NCBI RefSeq assembly: GCF_000739555.1
Contig: NZ_BBJN01000009.1
Span: forward strand, 42,851-106,850
From: Halolamina rubra
GTDB lineage: Archaea; Halobacteriota; Halobacteria; Halobacteriales; Haloferacaceae
Length of the DNA stretch: 64,000 bases
Direction: 5' to 3'
Shown here: piece after piece, positions 36,746 to 44,795 of the stretch
Position numbering within the stretch: the first letter of the stretch is position 1
Layout: the number at the start of each line of letters is the position of its first letter
Program-made: the position numbers and the translations under genes
Notes under the pieces: generated by a model
What the model was told of the DNA's origin: nothing
Seen by the model: only the letters and a program-made list of their open reading frames with translations
Database searches by the model: none

Positions 36746-37300
36746 CTACCCGAGGAAGTACCGCGCCCAGGGGTAGCGCTCAACCAACGGCCGGCCGTCG
36801 ATCTCGTACTGCTCGATGTACTGGTCGACCCCGAGGATGCGGCCCGCACCGAACGCCGCGACCGCGAGGAACGTGAGCATGTACGCGAAGTCGCCGTTGA
36901 TGTAGCCGTGGGAGACGCTCCAGTTGCCCAGGTAGAACATGAGCATCATGAACGCGCCCCAGAACGCCGCGAGGCGGGTGAGCCCGCCGACGAGGAGGCC
37001 GAGCCCGATGAGCACCTCCCCCCACGGCACCGCGACGTTCACGAAGTCGAGGAACAGCTGGGACGACCCCATCGCCTCGAACAGCCCGGCGGCGGGACTG
37101 CCGTTGGCCCGCGGCGCGTTGTTGAGGTAGCCCGCGGCCGAGAAGCTCCCCGAGAGCACCTTGTCGATGCCGCTCTGGAAGAACGCGATCCCCATCATCA
37201 GCCGCAGGGCGAGGATGAACCACACGCTCAGCGTGTGGAGCTTCCCCTCTGCGGTGAACCCTGCCACCGTGCTCCGGAGTGTTACTTCTTGAGTTGCCAT
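36746..37300 (-). CDS. DoxX family membrane protein
   Basis: The 184-residue protein has four hydrophobic helices (about residues 24-45, 85-108, 110-128, 135-155) and resembles the DoxX/DoxD family, related to the small subunit of thiosulfate:quinone oxidoreductase. Typical features are the [16 protein letters not shown] segment and [21 protein letters not shown]. The enzymatic partner is not nearby and the function is undetermined. The ATG at 37300 is fixed by a TATA element 28 bp upstream. Confidence 0.85.
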   Translation of the reverse strand: MATQEVTLRSTVAGFTAEGKLHTLSVWFILALRLMMGIAFFQSGIDKVLSGSFSAAGYLNNAPRANGSPAAGLFEAMGSSQLFLDFVNVAVPWGEVLIGLGLLVGGLTRLAAFWGAFMMLMFYLGNWSVSHGYINGDFAYMLTFLAVAAFGAGRILGVDQYIEQYEIDGRPLVERYPWARYFLG

Positions 37301-37322
37301 GGTTGGAGCGTGAACCGGACGG

Positions 37323-37332
37323 GTCTTATGCC
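37323..37332 (-). promoter_or_regulatory. TATA element of the DoxX gene
   Basis: On the minus strand GGGCATAAGACC is centred about 28 bp before the ATG at 37300, matching a leaderless transcript. Confidence 0.55.
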
Positions 37333-37428
37333 CCGCCGGCCGTTCCCGAACCCTGGGAACGCCGTTTACGGCCGTTCTCGGCGGCTGGGAACCACCACCT
37401 ACTTGACCGCTTCGCCCCCAGAACCGGT

Positions 37429-38016
37429 ATGTACGTCGGCCGATTCCTTGTCGCCGCACCCGGACTGGCATCCTACCGCGTCTCCTCACGCTCGTTCCCC
37501 AACCGGAAGGTCATCGAGCGCGACGGCAGCCTCACCGTCGTCCCCACGGCCGACGCCGAGCCGACCGACAACCCCTACGTCTCCTACAACTGTGTCCGGA
37601 CCGGCGATCGACCGGGCGGCCGGCGCGCCGTCGTCGGCAACGGCTCCCACGTCGACCCGATCGCCGAGAAAGTAGCGATGGGCTACCCCGCCCGCGACGC
37701 GCTCGCGGCGGCGCTGCTCGCGCTGGACTTCGAGAAGGACGACTACGACACCCCACGGATCGCCGCCGTCGTCGACGCCGAGACGGCGTACGTCGGCACC
37801 GTCCGCCGGGACGCGCTCGTCGTTCGCGAGGTGACCGAGCCGACGCTGGTCGCGACCTACGAGAAGGACGACCCCGAACCGTTCGCGCTGGACGCCGACG
37901 GCGCTGGGGCGGCGGCACGCGAACTGTACGACCACGCGTTCGAACACGCCGTCTGCGCGGCGGGCGTGCGCGTCGACACCGACGGCGTCGAGACGGCGAT
38001 CCACAACGGCGAGTAG
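37429..38016 (+). CDS. purO: IMP cyclohydrolase PurO (archaeal type)
   Basis: The 195-residue enzyme closes FAICAR to IMP, the last step of archaeal purine synthesis; it is unrelated to bacterial PurH. The N-terminus [11 protein letters not shown], the [12 protein letters not shown] stretch (about 16-27), [10 protein letters not shown] and [12 protein letters not shown] are characteristic. The length is normal. Divergent from doxX. The ATG at 37429 is preceded by a weak TATA-like CCTACTTG. Confidence 0.92.
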   Translation: MYVGRFLVAAPGLASYRVSSRSFPNRKVIERDGSLTVVPTADAEPTDNPYVSYNCVRTGDRPGGRRAVVGNGSHVDPIAEKVAMGYPARDALAAALLALDFEKDDYDTPRIAAVVDAETAYVGTVRRDALVVREVTEPTLVATYEKDDPEPFALDADGAGAAARELYDHAFEHAVCAAGVRVDTDGVETAIHNGE

Positions 38017-38053
38017 CGCGACGCTTTTCCCGGTCGCCGCGCTTTCGCCGCCC

Positions 38054-38713
38054 ATGCGACTCGGCGTCATCTCCGACGTTCACGGCAACCTGCCCGCGCT
38101 GGAGGCGGTGCTCGACGACATGCCGACTGTCGACGCGCTGGCCTGTGCCGGCGACGTGGTCGGCTACAACCCCTGGCCCGCCGACTGCGTCGAGACGATG
38201 CGGGAGCGGGAGGTCCCGTGCGTGCAGGGGAACCACGACCGCGCGGTCGCCAGCGGGCGGGCGCCCGGCTTCAACGGGATGGCCCAGGCCGGCGTCGACT
38301 ACGCTCGCGAGCAGCTCGACGCCGACGCGCTCGACTGGCTGGACGCGCTCCCGGCCGAGCGCCACGTCGCCGACGGCCGGGTGAAGCTCGTCCACGGCCA
38401 CCCCGACGACCCGGACCACTACACCTACCCCCGCGAGTTCGCGCCCGACCTGCTCGACGGCGAGGCGCTGCTGGTGATGGGCCACACGCACGTCCAGCAC
38501 CACGAGGTGTTCGACGAGGGGATCGTCCTGAACCCCGGCAGCGTCGGCCAGCCCCGGGACCGCGACCCCGACGCCGCCTACGCGGTCGTCGACCTCGACG
38601 ACCGAATTGTCGACGAGCGCCGGGTGAGCTACGACGTCGACGCCGTCGTCGACGCGGTCGCCGACGCGGGACTCCCGCCGGAGATCGGCGAACGGCTCCG
38701 CGAGGGCCGGTAG
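38054..38713 (+). CDS. Metallophosphoesterase, YfcE/MJ0936-like
   Basis: The 219-residue protein shows the calcineurin-like phosphoesterase motifs: D-x-H in SDVHGN (residues 7-12), GDVVGYN (about 34-40), GNHD (about 57-60), VHGHPDD and GHTHVQ. It is predicted to be a cytoplasmic dinuclear metal phosphodiesterase or phosphatase. The substrate is unknown. It follows purO after 37 bp and may share its transcript. Confidence 0.88.
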   Translation: MRLGVISDVHGNLPALEAVLDDMPTVDALACAGDVVGYNPWPADCVETMREREVPCVQGNHDRAVASGRAPGFNGMAQAGVDYAREQLDADALDWLDALPAERHVADGRVKLVHGHPDDPDHYTYPREFAPDLLDGEALLVMGHTHVQHHEVFDEGIVLNPGSVGQPRDRDPDAAYAVVDLDDRIVDERRVSYDVDAVVDAVADAGLPPEIGERLREGR

Positions 38714-38802
38714 CGCCGCCGCGCCGCCACCGCCCGTTCTTCGCCGTCGCCGCATCCGCCGAACAGCGACGAGTGGGGGCGTCTCCGCCGCGATAAACAA
38801 CT

Positions 38803-38824
38803 AAGTTTGTACTACTGCAAACTG
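38803..38824 (+). promoter_or_regulatory. Inverted repeat upstream of the nrd promoter, candidate operator
   Basis: GTTTG (38805-38809) and CAAAC (38818-38822) are perfect inverted half-sites separated by 8 bp (TACTACTG); the match extends by one base on each flank less the outermost pair. The repeat lies 10 bp upstream of the likely TATA box of nrdA, where a regulator could bind. It is not the standard NrdR box. Confidence 0.4.
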
Positions 38825-38833
38825 GGTGGGAAA

Positions 38834-38843
38834 CCCTTAACCC
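38834..38843 (+). promoter_or_regulatory. TATA element of the nrdA-nrdB operon
   Basis: CCCTTAACCC would start transcription near 38864, leaving a leader of about 55-95 nt. The leader holds two hairpins: GGCTCG/CGAGCC (38871-38893) and GGCGTC/GACGCC (38910-38930). Confidence 0.45.
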
Positions 38844-38961
38844 GGTCGCCGAGAACCGATCGGGTGGCAGGGCTCGGTTCGCGGGAGCGAGCCGAAAACG
38901 ACCGACAGCGGCGTCCTGAGTGGCGACGCCGTCGATCGCTCCCGCCGGGCTCGCCGAGGAC

Positions 38962-41397
38962 ATGACCCAAGCCAACCACCCGACGACCGACCGAATCGAC
39001 GATCGACTCGCCGCGGCGACGGCGGATCTCGACCTCGCGAGCGACCGCGAGGCGCTCGCCCGCGCCGCCGAGCGCGACAGCTACGACGGCGCCGACGCCG
39101 ACGAGATCGACGAGGCGCTGATCGGCGTGCTGACCGCGCGCACCGAGCGCGACCCCGCCCACGACGACGCGGCCGCGCGGGTCGCGCGCTGGCGCCACGC
39201 CCGGAACGTGACCGGGACAGACGGGCCGCTGAGCGAGGCAACCTACCGCGCGTCGTTCGTGGAGGCGATCGAGACCGGCGTCGAGCGCGACCTGCTCGAC
39301 GAGCGCATGGCCGACTACGACCTGGAGGCGCTCGCCGAGGCGATCGTGCCCGAGCGCGACGAGGAGTTCGGCTACATGGCCGTCTCGACGCTCGTCCAGC
39401 GGTACTTCCTTCGGACCGTCGAGGGCGACGAGCTGCTCGAGCTCCCGCAGGCGTTCTGGATGCGCGTGGCGATGGGCGTCGCGCTCGCGGAGCCCCCCGA
39501 GGACCGCGAGGAGCGCGCGATCGAGTTCTACGAGGCGCTGTCGACACTGCGCTTCGTCCACTCGACGCCGACGCTGTTCCACGCCGGCACGACCCACCCA
39601 CAGCTCTCCTCCTGCTACCTCACGACGGTGCAGGACGACCTCGAGGACATCTTCGACTCCTACAAGGCCCACGCGAAGCTCTCGAAGTGGTCCGGCGGGC
39701 TGGGCAACGACTGGACGAACGTCCGCGCCGAGGGGTCGCTGATCGAGTCCACGGGCGTCGAGTCGACCGGCGTCGTCCCGTTCCTCAACATCTCCGACGA
39801 CGTGACCGGCGCGATCAACCGCTCGGGGAAGCGCCGCGGCGCCGCCTGTGCGTACCTCGCGGCGTGGCACCTCGACTTCCCCGCGTTCCTCGACCTGAAG
39901 CGCAACACCGGCGACGAGCGCCGGCGCACCCACGACATGAACACGGCGGCGTGGGTGCCGGACCTGTTCATGAAGCGCGTCCGGGCCGACGAGCAGTGGA
40001 CGCTGTTCTCGCCCGACGAGGTGCCGGAGCTCCACGAGGCCACCGGGCAGGAGTTCGAGGAGCTGTACGAGGAGTACGAGCAGGCGGCCGAAAACGGCGA
40101 GCTCCGCCAGTACGAGCGCGTCGAGGCCGCGGAGCTGTGGCGCACGATGCTCACCCGCCTGTTCGAGACCGGCCACCCGTGGATCACGTTCAAGGATCCC
40201 TGTAACGTCCGGTCGCCGCAGGACCACTACGGCACGATCAACAGCTCGAACCTCTGTACGGAGATCACGCTCAACACCTCACAGGAGGAGACCGCGGTCT
40301 GTAACCTGGGCTCGGTGAACCTCGCGGCGCACGTCGACGGCGACGAGCTCGACGGCGAGGCGCTCGAGGACACCGTCGAGACGGCGATGCGGATGCTCGA
40401 CAACGTCGTCGACCTGAACTTCTACCCGACCGACCGCGCCGAGCGCGCGAACACCCGCCACCGACCCGTCGGCCTCGGCGTGATGGGGTTCCACGAGATG
40501 CTGACGAAACGCGGCGTCGGGATGGCCACCGACGAGGCGCTCGAGGTGGCGGATCGGACGATGGAGCGCGTCGCCTACCACGCGATCCTGAACTCCTCGC
40601 GGCTCGCGAAGGAGCGCGGCACGTACGACTCCTACGAGGGGTCGAAGTGGGACCGCGGGCTGCTCCCGCAGGACACCGTCGAACTGCTCGAGGAAGAGCG
40701 CGGCGAGCCGATCGACGTGGATCCCGAGGAGCGTCTCGACTGGAGCGAGGTGCGCGGGCACGTCGCCGAGCACGGGATGCGCAACTCCAACACCACCGCG
40801 GTGGCGCCGACGGCGACGATCTCGACGATCGCGGGCACCACCCCCTCGATCGAGCCGCGCTACTCCAACCTCTACGTGAAGTCGAACATGAGCGGCGACT
40901 TCACCGTCGTCAACGAGCATCTCGTCGACGAACTCGACGAGCTGGGGCTCTGGACCGACGAGACGCTCGACGAGATCAAGTTCCACGACGGCGCGATCCA
41001 GGAGATCGAGTCGATCCCGCCCGCGATCCGGGAGCGCCACCGCGGCGCCTTCGAGATCGACCCGCGTCACCAGATGGAGCTCACCGCCCGGCGGGCGATC
41101 TGGGTCGACCAGTCCCAGAGCCACAACGTGTTCTTCCCGTCGACCGACGGCACGCTGCTCGACGACGTGTACCAGCGCGCGTGGGAGCTCGGCCTGAAGA
41201 CGACGTACTACCTGCGCACGCTCGGCGCCAGCCAGTTCGAGAAGTCGACGCTGGACATGGACGAGTACGGCCGGACCCAGCGCCGTGACGACGACGACCA
41301 GCCCGAGGCGGCTGCTGATGGCGGCGAAGCCTGTGAGATAGACGACGACTCGGAGCTCCCGAGCGTCGAAGATCCGACCTGCGAGGCCTGTCAGTAA
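38962..41397 (+). CDS. nrdA: Ribonucleoside-diphosphate reductase, alpha subunit (class I NrdA)
   Basis: From the ATG at 38962 the protein has 811 residues; an in-frame GTG at 38920 would add 14. Catalytic features of class I alpha are intact: HAGTTHPQLSSCYL (the first redox Cys), the radical-site NLCTEI, the paired redox Cys in AVCNLGSVNL, the radical-relay YY in KTTYYLRTLG, and C-terminal swinging cysteines CEAC. The N-terminal ~85 residues align with the back part of an ATP-cone but begin after the position of the V-x-KRDG nucleotide motif, so overall activity control by ATP/dATP may be lost. It overlaps nrdB by one base (TAATG). Confidence 0.95.
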   Translation: MTQANHPTTDRIDDRLAAATADLDLASDREALARAAERDSYDGADADEIDEALIGVLTARTERDPAHDDAAARVARWRHARNVTGTDGPLSEATYRASFVEAIETGVERDLLDERMADYDLEALAEAIVPERDEEFGYMAVSTLVQRYFLRTVEGDELLELPQAFWMRVAMGVALAEPPEDREERAIEFYEALSTLRFVHSTPTLFHAGTTHPQLSSCYLTTVQDDLEDIFDSYKAHAKLSKWSGGLGNDWTNVRAEGSLIESTGVESTGVVPFLNISDDVTGAINRSGKRRGAACAYLAAWHLDFPAFLDLKRNTGDERRRTHDMNTAAWVPDLFMKRVRADEQWTLFSPDEVPELHEATGQEFEELYEEYEQAAENGELRQYERVEAAELWRTMLTRLFETGHPWITFKDPCNVRSPQDHYGTINSSNLCTEITLNTSQEETAVCNLGSVNLAAHVDGDELDGEALEDTVETAMRMLDNVVDLNFYPTDRAERANTRHRPVGLGVMGFHEMLTKRGVGMATDEALEVADRTMERVAYHAILNSSRLAKERGTYDSYEGSKWDRGLLPQDTVELLEEERGEPIDVDPEERLDWSEVRGHVAEHGMRNSNTTAVAPTATISTIAGTTPSIEPRYSNLYVKSNMSGDFTVVNEHLVDELDELGLWTDETLDEIKFHDGAIQEIESIPPAIRERHRGAFEIDPRHQMELTARRAIWVDQSQSHNVFFPSTDGTLLDDVYQRAWELGLKTTYYLRTLGASQFEKSTLDMDEYGRTQRRDDDDQPEAAADGGEACEIDDDSELPSVEDPTCEACQ

Positions 41398-42392
41398 TGC
41401 CGATCGACTACCTCACCGACTCCGACACGCACGACCCGAACAAGATCCTGCCGTTCGACTACGAGTGGGCCCGCGAGTACTACGAGGCGGGCGTCGACAA
41501 CAACTGGGTGCCCGAGGAGATCCCGATGGGCAACGACGTGAAGCAGTGGAACGGCGACGAGCTCACCGACGCCGAGCGCCAGCTGGTCGAGTGGAACCTC
41601 GGCTTCTTCTCGACCGCGGAGTCGCTGACCGCGAACAACATCGTGCTCGCGGTGTACGACCACGTGACGGCGCCCGAGTGTCGCCAGTACCTGCTCCGGC
41701 AGGCGTACGAGGAGGCCGTCCACACGGACACGTTCATCTACTGCTGTGACTCGCTGGGGTTCGAGCCCGACTACCTCTACGGGATGTACGACCGCATCCC
41801 CGCCATCGAGGCCAAGGACGACTTCGTCGTCGGCCTCACGCAGGTCGTCGACGACCCCGAGTTCACCATCGACGACGAGGACGACGTGCGGGCGTTCCTC
41901 CGCGACCTGATCGGCTTCTACGTCATCATGGAGGGGATCTTCTTCTACGCCGGGTTCGCGATGATGCTCGGGCTCAAACGGCAGGGGAAGATGGAGGGGA
42001 TCGGCGAGCAGTTCGAGTACATCATGCGCGACGAGTCGCTGCATCTCGGCTTCGGGATCGAGCTCATCGACGCCATCCGCGAGGAGACCGACGCCTGGAC
42101 CGACGAGTTCGAGTGGGAGATGCGCAACCTGATCCTCGACGCGGTGGGGCTGGAGCAGCGCTACGCCCGCGAGGCCTGCCCCGAGGAGATCCTCGGGATG
42201 GGGCCCGAGCAGTTCTCGGAGTACGTCGAGTACGTCGCCGACCGCCGGCTCGGCCAGCTCGGCATGGACGAGGAGTACGGCACCGAGAACCCGTTCCCGT
42301 GGCTCTCGGAGGCCGCCGACCTCAACCGCGAGAAGAACTTCTTCGAGACGCAGGTGACGGAGTACCGCTCCGGGGGGTCGCTGGAGTGGTGA
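41397..42392 (+). CDS. nrdB: Ribonucleoside-diphosphate reductase, beta subunit, class Ic-type active site
   Basis: The 331-residue R2 protein carries the dimetal centre that supplies the radical to NrdA. Metal ligands read as E75 (STAESL), E106 and H109 (EEAVHTDTF), E179 (IMEGIF), E213 and H216 (DESLHLG). The residue four after H109, where most R2 proteins have the radical Tyr, is F113. The first ligand is Glu rather than Asp. Both changes, and the spacing, match the Chlamydia-type class Ic proteins that use a Mn/Fe centre instead of a tyrosyl radical. Coupled to nrdA and to the next gene. Confidence 0.95.
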   Translation: MPIDYLTDSDTHDPNKILPFDYEWAREYYEAGVDNNWVPEEIPMGNDVKQWNGDELTDAERQLVEWNLGFFSTAESLTANNIVLAVYDHVTAPECRQYLLRQAYEEAVHTDTFIYCCDSLGFEPDYLYGMYDRIPAIEAKDDFVVGLTQVVDDPEFTIDDEDDVRAFLRDLIGFYVIMEGIFFYAGFAMMLGLKRQGKMEGIGEQFEYIMRDESLHLGFGIELIDAIREETDAWTDEFEWEMRNLILDAVGLEQRYAREACPEEILGMGPEQFSEYVEYVADRRLGQLGMDEEYGTENPFPWLSEAADLNREKNFFETQVTEYRSGGSLEW

Positions 42393-42838
42393 GACTGATC
42401 GACTCCTACACGGAGACCAGCGAGGTGGTGATGCCCGACGCCACCAACAACCTCGGGCGGGCGCTCGGGGGCTGGGTGCTCCACCGCATGGACCTCGGCG
42501 GCGTCGTCGCCGCCCGGCGGTTCGCGCGGTCGCAGGTCGTCACCGCCAGCATCGACCGGGTCGACTTCCACGCGCCGATCGACCTGGGGGACATCGTCGT
42601 GCTCACCGCGTACGTCTACGACGTGGGCGAGACGAGCATGCAGGTCCGCGTCGACGTGACCGCCGAGCGCCCCAGCGAGGGCGTCGAGCGCGACACCGCC
42701 TCCTCACACCTGACGTTCGTCGCCATCGACGACGCGGAGAGCGTGCAGTCGGTGCCGGAGCTGACCGTCGAGACGGCCGAGGAACGCCGCCTGCGGGAGG
42801 CCGCACGGAACGGGGAGCCGGCGGCGCCGACGCAGTAG
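42389..42838 (+). CDS. Acyl-CoA thioesterase (hotdog fold)
   Basis: The 149-residue protein has the hotdog-fold signature of acyl-CoA hydrolases: MPDATNNLGRALGGWVLHRMD at about residues 15-35 with the conserved Asn/Asp and Gly residues, and VDFHAPIDLGDIV (about 56-68). The GTG start overlaps the nrdB stop (GTGA), so it is probably translated from the nrd mRNA although no metabolic link to nucleotide reduction is evident. Substrate chain length is unknown. Confidence 0.88.
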   Translation: MRLIDSYTETSEVVMPDATNNLGRALGGWVLHRMDLGGVVAARRFARSQVVTASIDRVDFHAPIDLGDIVVLTAYVYDVGETSMQVRVDVTAERPSEGVERDTASSHLTFVAIDDAESVQSVPELTVETAEERRLREAARNGEPAAPTQ

Positions 42839-42870
42839 CCCGGGACCGATCTCCCTGCGGCGGGGCCGTC

Positions 42871-44049
42871 CTAGAACTGCTCGTGGACGATGTCGAGCGT
42901 CTCCTCGCGGTCGTCCCACGCCACGAAGATCGCGACGGAGGTCGCGGAGGTGATCAGGTCGTGGACGTTGATCCCCGCGTCCGCCAGCGGGTCGACCAGC
43001 GAGCGGATCACGCCAGGCTGGTTGGGGAGTTCGCCGCCGGTCACGCGGATGACGGCGATGTCGTCCTCGACGGTGACCGAGGAGAGCGACTCGTCCTCGA
43101 CGACCGCGTCGTGCAGCTCCGCCTCCGCGTCCTCGGCGACGCTGGTCTCGACGTAGTACGTCAGCGAGTCCATCCCGCTGGCGACGGCGTCGATGTTGAT
43201 CCCCGCGTCGCTGAGCGTCTGTGACACCTCCGCGAGGATCCCCGGCCGGTTCCGGATCGCCCGCCCGGCGACGGTGAGACAGGAGAGCGGCGCCTCCTCC
43301 ATGTCGATCAGGTGCTCGAAGCTCCCCTCGACGCTGGTCCCGCCCGAGAGCAGGTTGCCGTGCTGGTAGTGGACGACTCGGACGCCGAGCTCCTCGTCCT
43401 TGTACACCAGCGCGGAGGGGGCGACCACCTCGGCGCCGCGGAACGAGAGGTTCCGGAGCTCGTCGACGGTGATGGAGCCGACGTTGCGCGCGCCCTCCAC
43501 GACCCGCGGGTCGCCGGTCATCACGCCCTCCACGTCGGTGACGATCACCACCTCGTCGGCGTCCATGTACTTCCCGAGCATCATCGCCGTCGTGTCGGAG
43601 CCGCCGCGGCCGAGCGTCGTCACGTTGCCCGCGGGGTCCTCCGCGAGAAACCCGGTGATGACGGGGACGGTGTCGCCCAGCTTCGCGGCGAGGGCGTCGA
43701 CGCGGCGCTGAGTCTCCTCGGCGTCGATCTCGCCGCGCTCGTTGGTGACGACCGGCCAGTCCTCGCTGCCGGGTTCGAGGAACGTGGCGTCGACGCCCCT
43801 GGAGGCGAGCGCGGCTTTCAGCATCCGGACGGAGGTGCGCTCCCCCATCGAGACGATCTCCGCGCGGTCCTCGTCGCTGGCGTCGAAGGAGATCTCCTCG
43901 AGCAGGTCGTCGGTCTGGGAGCCCATCGCGCTGGCGACGACGGCGATCTCGTGGCCCGCCGCGACGGCGTCTGCGACGGAGTCGGCGGCCCGTTCGATCC
44001 GGTCGCCCGAGCCCAGCGAGGTGCCGCCGAACTTCGCGACTACGCGCAC
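42871..44049 (-). CDS. Aspartate kinase
   Basis: The 392-residue enzyme phosphorylates aspartate, the first step toward threonine, methionine and lysine. The GTG start at 44049 gives the standard N-terminus [15 protein letters not shown] with the KFGGTS motif at residues 6-11. Kinase landmarks GRGGSDTTA and [13 protein letters not shown] follow, then two ACT domains (about 245-392) for feedback control. An upstream in-frame ATG at 44166 would add 39 residues that do not look conserved. Convergent with the thioesterase gene. Confidence 0.93.
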   Translation of the reverse strand: MRVVAKFGGTSLGSGDRIERAADSVADAVAAGHEIAVVASAMGSQTDDLLEEISFDASDEDRAEIVSMGERTSVRMLKAALASRGVDATFLEPGSEDWPVVTNERGEIDAEETQRRVDALAAKLGDTVPVITGFLAEDPAGNVTTLGRGGSDTTAMMLGKYMDADEVVIVTDVEGVMTGDPRVVEGARNVGSITVDELRNLSFRGAEVVAPSALVYKDEELGVRVVHYQHGNLLSGGTSVEGSFEHLIDMEEAPLSCLTVAGRAIRNRPGILAEVSQTLSDAGINIDAVASGMDSLTYYVETSVAEDAEAELHDAVVEDESLSSVTVEDDIAVIRVTGGELPNQPGVIRSLVDPLADAGINVHDLITSATSVAIFVAWDDREETLDIVHEQF

Positions 44050-44166
44050 CGTCGCCCACCTCTGCGGTCGTGCGTTCCGTTCATACCCCCGCTTCTCGGA
44101 GGCCGGAGTTAATCCTGTCTCTCCCGGGTTCGGTGTGTGGGAGCCAGTGCCGCGCGCGTATCCCAC

Positions 44167-44176
44167 GGCTTATCCG
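44167..44176 (+). promoter_or_regulatory. TATA element of the aIF1A gene
   Basis: GGCTTATCCG is centred 26 bp before the ATG at 44198, as for a leaderless mRNA. Confidence 0.6.
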
Positions 44177-44197
44177 TCGGTGTCGCGTACTGCCCGT

Positions 44198-44527
44198 ATG
44201 AGCGACGATTCATCAGGCCGAAAGAACCTCCGGATGCCGGACGACAACCAACTGTTCGGCGTCGTCACCGAGCATCTCGGTGGCAACCACGTCCGGGTCC
44301 GGTGTGCAGACGGCGAGACGCGACTCGGGCGGATCCCGGGGCGGATGAAGTACCGCACGTGGATCAACGAGGACGACGTGGTCATCATCGAGCCCTGGGA
44401 CTGGCAGGACGAGAAGGGGAACATCGAGTGGCGCTACGACGAGCAGGACGCCGAGCAGCTCCGCCGCGAAGGCACATCGACTGATCGACGCCGACGAGGC
44501 AGGTTCTCGTTCGTTCGTACCCGATAG
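44198..44527 (+). CDS. Translation initiation factor aIF1A, C-terminus altered by a probable missing base
   Basis: The OB-fold factor stimulates initiator tRNA and subunit joining on the small ribosomal subunit. Residues 1-90 are a normal haloarchaeal aIF1A ([60 protein letters not shown]). As read, the last part becomes the basic tail [17 protein letters not shown]. Adding one C at 44473 changes the end to REGHID and a stop at 44482-44484, the usual family ending and length (95 residues). So the real stop is probably at 44484 and the 109-residue version an artefact. Confidence 0.93.
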   Translation: MSDDSSGRKNLRMPDDNQLFGVVTEHLGGNHVRVRCADGETRLGRIPGRMKYRTWINEDDVVIIEPWDWQDEKGNIEWRYDEQDAEQLRREGTSTDRRRRGRFSFVRTR

Positions 44528-44556
44528 CGGCGGCGCTGTGGCCCGGCCGGCCGACA

Positions 44557-44566
44557 GCTATTTGTG
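44557..44566 (+). promoter_or_regulatory. TATA-like element before the structured intergenic RNA
   Basis: GCTATTTGTG would start transcription at about 44585, the beginning of a strongly structured segment without an ORF. Confidence 0.4.
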
Positions 44567-44579
44567 TGTCACTAACTAA

Positions 44580-44730
44580 CACGGAGGTGAACCCCGTTGA
44601 GGCGGGTTCCGACGGGAACCACCGTCGTAGCGGACGAGAGGCGAACCGGTGAACGAGTGATCGATCCCGAGACGCCGACCACGCTCGACGTGCTGGCGGG
44701 CCGGGCGGCCGGAGTTGGCCGCCCGGCGTC
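44580..44730 (+). ncRNA. Candidate structured noncoding RNA between aIF1A and the PIN-KH ATPase gene
   Basis: The roughly 310 bp from the likely aIF1A stop to 44795 has no credible ORF. It contains a clean arm GGTTCC-GACG-GGAACC (44605-44620) enclosed by GGTG/CACC (44586-44589 with 44620-44623), a small hairpin CGTC/GACG, a CACG/CGTG hairpin (44681-44693 region), and an 11 bp perfect stem (44700-44710 with 44717-44727) with loop GGAGTT that could end the RNA. The downstream gene has its own TATA element at 44755, so this is not just its leader. There is no ACA trinucleotide after any hairpin, which argues against an H/ACA guide. I do not recognise the family. Confidence 0.4.
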
Positions 44731-44754
44731 GCGTCCCCAGCCCCCGCGGCCGGG

Positions 44755-44766
44755 GGCATATACACC
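44755..44766 (+). promoter_or_regulatory. TATA element of the PIN-KH ATPase gene
   Basis: GGCATATACACC is centred about 36 bp upstream of the GTG at 44796, giving a leader of about 9 nt. Confidence 0.6.
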
Positions 44767-44795
44767 CTTTTGAGCCTTCGCCGCCTACCGGACGT

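Noticed and set aside
38803..38824. NrdR box upstream of nrdA
   Set aside because: The inverted repeat differs in sequence and spacing from the known NrdR consensus, and no nrdR gene is in the window.
44580..44730. Assignment of the structured segment as an H/ACA guide RNA
   Set aside because: No ACA trinucleotide follows either hairpin; the first ACA after 44584 lies in the TATA region of the next gene.
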